This document shows, piece by piece, positions 18,844-23,951 of a stretch of DNA of 23,951 nt. The notes under the pieces were generated by a model that saw only the letters and a list, made by a program, of their open reading frames with translations, made no database searches and was not told where the DNA came from. The DNA comes from Haplomitrium mnioides (lineage: Eukaryota > Marchantiophyta > Haplomitriopsida > Calobryales). The position numbers and the translations under genes are program-made. The stretch lies in assembly GCA_049999725.1 (NCBI GenBank), contig JBNGIS010021156.1, positions 1-23,951 of the forward strand. Direction: 5' to 3'. Numbering within the stretch: position 1 is the stretch's first letter; each line of letters begins with the position of its first letter.

Positions 18844-19429
18844 TGTCAACCAGTGAATTGGAGCACTAAGGCAGAATGCAAGAAATAAGAAGCAATTCTG
18901 GCACAATGATCCTTAGCAAGTGTAAAGGTCTCTTAGGAACCATGGATTTCTCTCGAATAGTTACTAGGAGTAGGGCGCATGATTCCTAGGAGGAAAATAA
19001 GATCATGGCGAAAAGATCAGCAGAGGGCAGTAAGCGCCAACTAGAGGAGGGGTCCTATTTCAAGTGTCCGAAGTAGGCCAGCAGGAAGTCGTAGATCTCA
19101 AGAGGATGCAGGGATCGTGGTCGAGTAGGGGAGAAGGGAACGACCAATCCAGGCAAAGTGATCCGAGAAGAAAGAGCGAATCCACAAGCAGACATCCGAA
19201 GGCAATCAAGAGAGGCAGATCGCGGACATGTCTTGCAGTGGCCACCAATCGGGAAACAAGGATCGGGGAAGAAATGAGGAGGTAAGATCGTCACAAGGGT
19301 GTGCAAGGCTAGGGAAGAGGGACGCCTCGATCCCACAAGCAGAAGCGCATCTGCAAGGGTCGATCGAACTCATTCTTTGGATCCGCGAACAACGTGAGTT
19401 CCCTGAACACCCCACGAGATTCCATGGAA

Positions 19430-20138
19430 ACGTGGCATCTCCGGAGTGATTCACGGGATTCTACGGACGACGTGGCAGCTCTAGAGAGTTCGAGAATCTA
19501 CTAGAAGCCGCCTTCATAAGTGGAGATCCCACTTAAAGTGGTTCCAATCCATCTTACGACGTGGGAACCCCACTTAAGAGGGATCCGCGCATAGTCCAAC
19601 CGGGGAGCTGCGAGGAAGCACCGAAAGGGTGACATGGCGTGGGTCTGGCCGAAGGAAGGCGAAAGATGATGGAAGGGTTATTCATCAACGTTCCGACCAA
19701 GGAAGAACCAAGGAAGCCGAAAGGGCAACTTAGCGGGGATCTGGCAGGAGAAAAAGCAAAGGAGAGCCGAAAGGGAGAAAAATCATCGATCGCACCGACG
19801 AAGAGCGAAGGGGGTCCGCAGCGGCTTTTCGGATGATGTGGCGAGCACTGGAAGTCCGCGGAGCGATTCGAAAACGTGGACGAAGGAGAGTGTAGTCCAC
19901 GGGTCAACTTCGGAAGAAGGGTCAGCACGACGGTCCGCCTACTCCCTTGCGGGGCGGCATCGGGCAGCGCCCTTCGGACGACGTGGCGCTCTGAGAAGCG
20001 AGGAGAGGATTCCGAAGGTCAACTTTGGAAGGGAGTCAGCCAACGGTCTGCCTACCCCTTTGCGAGGCGGCGTCGGACGGCGCCTTTTGGATGACGTGGC
20101 GACTCAGGGAACCTCGGGCAAGTCAGAGGACACGTGGC
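19430..20138. promoter_or_regulatory. Cluster of five ACGTGGC boxes in the 3' LTR
   Basis: ACGTGGC at 19430-19436, 19470-19476, 19981-19987, 20094-20100 and 20132-20138, with ACGTGGG at 19559 and ACGTGGA at 19874. Two fall inside the GC-rich tandem units. Some counterparts in the 5' LTR read ACGTGAC or ACGTGGT, as after cytosine deamination. The motif is a bZIP/ABRE-type core; a regulatory role is inference. Confidence 0.35.
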
Positions 20139-20263
20139 ACCATGGGAAAGCTCATCGGACCTTGGGCCGCGAGTGGGTCAACTTCGGAAAGGAGGGTCAA
20201 AGCGACGGTCAGCCTACCCCTTGCGGGGCGGCGTCGGACGGCGGTCCAACGGATGATGTGGCG
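19902..20263. repeat. Three GC-rich tandem-like units in the 3' LTR
   Basis: Units start GGTCAACTT or GGTCAACTTC at 19902, 20017 and 20176, with the same landmarks and spacing order as in the 5' LTR. Confidence 0.85.
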
Positions 20264-20374
20264 CACGGAGGATAACTGGGAATCTACAAGGAAATCTGTT
20301 GAGATTGTGTGGACTGGGTTCCACGGGGCACTTCGGAACTCTTTTTTGAAGAACTCTTTGGACCTGGCTCCACG

Positions 20375-20406
20375 GGAATCTGCGGAATCTCTATCCGCAA
20401 GATTCC
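20375..20406. repeat. Conserved hairpin in the 3' LTR
   Basis: Same 12-bp stem with one bulge and same 7-nt loop as 15230-15261, unchanged although nearby bases differ between the LTRs. Confidence 0.7.
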
Positions 20407-22093
20407 TCGGACGCTCTCTTATCGTTGTACTTGTCGTTTCTCAACCAATTGACAAGACATGTAATGCGCGCCTATTCTTCGTTGTAACAAGATTAATAAA
20501 CATCAGAGCCACGCGTCGACACTTCCTTTTCCGAAGTTAATGGAATTACCAATTTTCAAACGAGGCACACTGAAGGGGCACGAGATCACTTGGGGAGGAG
20601 GGGGGTATACATCTAAGGACTCCAATTCTGATAGGGTTGATGCACAAGCAATCTAAGGGCGCGAAGTGACTGCACGAGAAGGGAAATCGCAACGAGGGGG
20701 GATAGAGTGGGAATCCAGTGAGAAGATCACGTGAAGCGGATGAACTAGCTCTAAGAGAATCGAGGGATTCAGAGGTGGACTGGAGGGGCCTCGAGGATCG
20801 CAGAGTGAGGAGCTCTAGATGCTTGGGCGATCTAGGTGAACTCGTCCTTGTAGGCAGACCAGGGCGGAGGTGTACCGATATGGAGATCTAGAAGGGATTT
20901 TGGCCGGCTAAGACTTCGGGAGAGGCCACCAAGGGAGGACTTGGGGTAACCTCTGCATTTTCTCTGTATGAGCGTCATGATCTTGGGCCAAGGAAATTGC
21001 AACGATGGGCGGCTGGAGTGGGAATCCAGTGAGAGGGGTTTTGGCCGGCTATGACTTTGGGAGAGGCTGCCAGGTGAGGAGCTTGGGGTTGTCTCTGCCA
21101 TTCCTTGTGCGGGAGTATCAATCTAGAGTGTTCGGAGTACACTCTGGTTTAATTCCTAAGTGGAGCTAAAAAGGGGGGGCTACGTTAGTACCCGCGTACT
21201 GCGGAGTAAGACTCGTCAAGGCTCAGAGTGAAGTGAGTTACCTACATTCGGGGAGACTGTGTTTTTTCCAGAGGTGGAACTAAAATAAATCCTCTTCCTA
21301 GCCTAAGGAAGTAAAGTCAGGGCTTCTCACGAGAGAAGTAGAAAAACTATCTAGAGATGGGTGTGTGAGTGGAGATTATTGAGAAGGTTGGAAGGTAGTT
21401 GTGAAATCAAAAGGGAAGTATCGGTGATGGAGTCAGTTCAGAGGGTCTTCAAGGACTCTGTTCGTAATTCCAATACATAGTATAAACAATTTGTGTATCG
21501 GAGTATAATTAGATTCTCATTTTGCGTTTAAGTTCAAGCAGTAGAGTAATATCAAATATATCAGAACAATTGAGCAGACCTTGAGACAACTCGGAAGGGG
21601 AATCCAGTCCCTATGACAGCTAAATGATCCCAAGGGGAAATTCTTTCTGTTTATAATCCTGTGGTAGAACTTTGTGATTCATTCATCTTAGGATAGTTGA
21701 GATATGTTGTACTCGATCTGTGACAACCTTGAAAGGTGGAGTCCAGACTTCTGTAATTGTCCCTGGGTGCAAGATACAACACCTTTCTACCCCAATTACA
21801 CATAAGGTGGCAGTACCTTGAGTTTTGGGTCCTTGGAATACACAGACAGAATTACACAAGGAAGATTGAGTGTGGAGAATGTTGACCTGAGTGGTGAATG
21901 AATGATTTGAGTGAAGTCTGAAGAGAGTAAGTGGTGAATCAAAGGCTAGTAAGGAAAGTGAGAATCCTTAAAGCCTCAAAGCGATAACTGGCAAGGGGCT
22001 ATCTCAGAAAAGAACCTGAATGCCCATGATTTGTCCTCTCTTGCATCCAAAGAGGTGACTGTGAAGGTTAAGGCCGGAAACAAGGGAGTGACA

Positions 22094-22098
22094 CTAAT
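22094..22098. repeat. Target site duplication, right copy (CTAAT)
   Basis: Exact match to 13684-13688, directly after TGACA. Confidence 0.92.
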
Positions 22099-23951
22099 TA
22101 ACAAAGCATTAAGTATACTAGCTAAGGCAATTCTATATGTAAAATCACTTCAAGAGATAGTTAGAATAAGATCATTTCAAGAAGTTTGAAATTATATCAC
22201 AAATACTAATATAGTATAACATGATATTCATGCCTAACATGTTTGGAAAAAATCACACTTTTCAAAGACATTTATTCAACAAGAAACCAGTATATAAGTT
22301 TAATTTAACTAACATCAATCCAACTTAGAGAATGAAGAGAGTTGCTTTGATTTAGAAACTTGTGGAAAACCAAGTCATCAAACTGAATTAGACGAGAAAC
22401 CAATGGCTATAGTTTCTTATTATAGACCATATCTACATTTTGTCTAAAAAGAATAGATATGTAATCTCTTCACACTCTATGTAAAAAAAAAAGACTCCAA
22501 AATGTTAATACTAAGCAAACTTAGAAACATTTTAAACAAGCCATGAAAGTTACAAGGAGATTCACTGTAGAAAATACTCCTAGTTTTCATGTTTTTTATA
22601 TTATAGATGCCATGAGAAACCATGTCCAATCAATCACTGACATTAGCTGTTCCAACAATTTGATGTCACAAAAACTTTTAGAAAACTTTGCTTGTTGTCG
22701 TGGAGAAATAATTTCACTATAGTTAGTGGTAAAAAAATATATAGCACTAAGCAATTTATCTAAACTACCAATGAGTATAGAAAAAGGTTGTTATCCATTG
22801 ACAAAATACCTCCATACTTGACTTGTAAGAAAATGAACTATTTTCTTGACACTTCAAAACAATAGAGCCTCATGATGGGAGTTTTAGATGTTGAGCATTA
22901 GCACAAGAGTTTAGTGAAAAAAATATTACAACTTGGAGAACTTAGTGTTGTTTGAAAATGACCACAAGTAACAAGATGATTCTATACAAATAAAAAATAC
23001 AAGAAGCTTTGGTTTATAAGAATAGCCATTCATAAGCTTAAACACCTCTATCCATGAAATTCTGGAGAACCTCATGAAAAGTTTTGAGGTAATTAGAAAA
23101 ATAAGTGAGATTTCATGTGTAAATTCATCATTGGTCTTGTACCAACATATGAAATAAAAGAAGAATAGACACCTTCATGATATTAATCAAGGAACTAGAA
23201 TTTTTAAATCAAAATTACTATAAAAGCTCTTAAAATTTTCTAGCCACCTATTTAGGCATTAGGTTACAATTGTCACTTGAACAACATGAAGAGATAAGAA
23301 ATCTACTTATTAATTCTTAAAAGGTTTCTTAAAAACAATAGCCATAATTTTGACTAATAGATGTGGTGATATATGTAGTGGACATAAGAGATCACTCACC
23401 TATACAAATTCATCCATTCAGAAATAACATAATAAAAGAGGAGAAAATTCATAAAGAAGAGAAAAAAATGCTAAGATTGGAAATTTTCATAACTATTGAT
23501 TTTCTTTGGTCTTCTCTTATCATATTAGTACTTAAGAAAAGTGACAAAGACTAATTGAAACCACAAAAAATATGTTTGCATTGACTTTAAAAAAACTCAA
23601 TTAGTTATCAAGAGAGATAGTTATCATACACTATTAATAGAGGATAAGCTAGATAGAATACAATGTAAATTACATTTATCATAGATCTAAAAGCGGTCTA
23701 TTTGAAATCAAGATAGATCATCAATCTTAGGAGAAACAACTTTTTGTACCCAATAAAGTTTGCATCAATTGCTTAGAATGGTAATAGACTTGGCCAATAG
23801 ACACCATCATTTTCTAGTAGATTGATGGGTACAATAGTGAGAAAAAGATAAAATTATGATAAATCTTATTTTGATGACATTATAATTATAAGCATAGATT
23901 TCCAATATATACTAGAGCACATAGATATTTTTTAATATCTCTACATGTTGG
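22099..23951. other. AT-rich spacer, no gene recognised
   Basis: Continuation of the DNA split by the insertion. Both strands carry frequent stops. A plus-strand frame around 22920-23270 has relatively few (for example ILENLMKSFEVIRKISEISCVNSS) but shows no known domain. The short open frame at 23363-23554 has no supporting feature. Confidence 0.45.

Larger units (their letters stand above)
13689..22093 (+). mobile_element. Non-autonomous LTR retrotransposon with 3.2-kb LTRs
   Basis: An 8405-bp element with two long LTRs (13689-16906 and 18844-22093), TGTCA...TGACA ends, flanking CTAAT duplications, a TGGCGC primer site and a polypurine tract. The interior is only 1937 bp (16907-18843). It has a broken frame with a CCHC knuckle, followed by an acidic open frame, but no protease, RT, RNase H or integrase motif in any frame. 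It should rely on enzymes from an autonomous partner. The TGGCGC primer site and LTR ends are Gypsy-like, an inference only. It resembles large-retrotransposon-derivative or TR-GAG type elements. The LTRs are much more GC-rich than the flanks. It is complete and inserted into AT-rich DNA without nested insertions. Confidence 0.93.
18844..22093 (+). repeat. 3' LTR (3250 bp)
   Basis: TGTCAACCAGTGAATTGG to GGGAGTGACA. It is longer than the 5' LTR mainly by a 34-nt block at 21713-21746 that replaces 2 nt, and by about 10 nt near 20410-20425. It keeps five ACGTGGC boxes against three in the 5' copy. Confidence 0.95.

Noticed and set aside
1-23951. tRNA, rRNA, CRISPR, riboswitch or bacterial promoter
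   Set aside because: No cloverleaf, regularly spaced short repeats or prokaryotic signals were seen; the window is eukaryotic in style.

Overview
The window looks like nuclear DNA of a land plant. Three things point there: a spliced metal-transporter gene of the plant ZIP family (closest to the ZIP2/ZIP11 type), three LTR retrotransposons of plant type (a Copia remnant, a chromodomain Gypsy element, and a large GC-rich non-autonomous element), and long AT-rich spacers. I cannot fix the lineage from the sequence. I see no bacterial operon, rRNA, tRNA or CRISPR array.

Layout. 242-1555 (minus): decayed Copia gag plus the beginning of its protease, with stop codons and a 14-bp duplication that breaks the frame. 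1556-4800: AT-rich spacer with one unidentified coding-like patch (2706-3121, minus) and a TGTCGACA palindrome at 3713-3720. 4813-6312 (plus): the only intact host gene seen, a four-exon ZIP transporter model of 367 residues with consistent splice phases. 6313-7188: spacer. 7189-12260 (minus): an almost full-length, dead Ty3/Gypsy chromovirus of about 5.1 kb with short LTRs (about 375 bp), a Met-tRNA-type primer site, gag, protease, RT, RNase H, integrase and a C-terminal chromodomain. 12261-13683: AT-rich spacer.

13689-22093: an 8.4-kb LTR retrotransposon with very long LTRs (3218 and 3250 bp), TGTCA/TGACA ends and a perfect 5-bp target duplication, CTAAT. Its internal region is only 1.9 kb and holds a broken frame with a CCHC zinc knuckle but no visible capsid, protease, RT, RNase H or integrase. 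It should therefore depend on another element for reverse transcription and integration. Its LTRs are GC-rich, carry nested internal repeats and have several ACGTGGC boxes. 22094-23951: AT-rich spacer continuing the insertion site.

The most unusual object is the 8.4-kb element: three quarters of it is LTR, its only recognisable protein motif is a zinc knuckle, and that knuckle is interrupted by an amber codon. Many of the premature stops in all three retroelements could have arisen by C-to-T or G-to-A change, as expected for long-methylated DNA. The ZIP gene sits in a short island between transposons; its TM3-TM4 loop carries four cysteines where family members often have a histidine-rich stretch.
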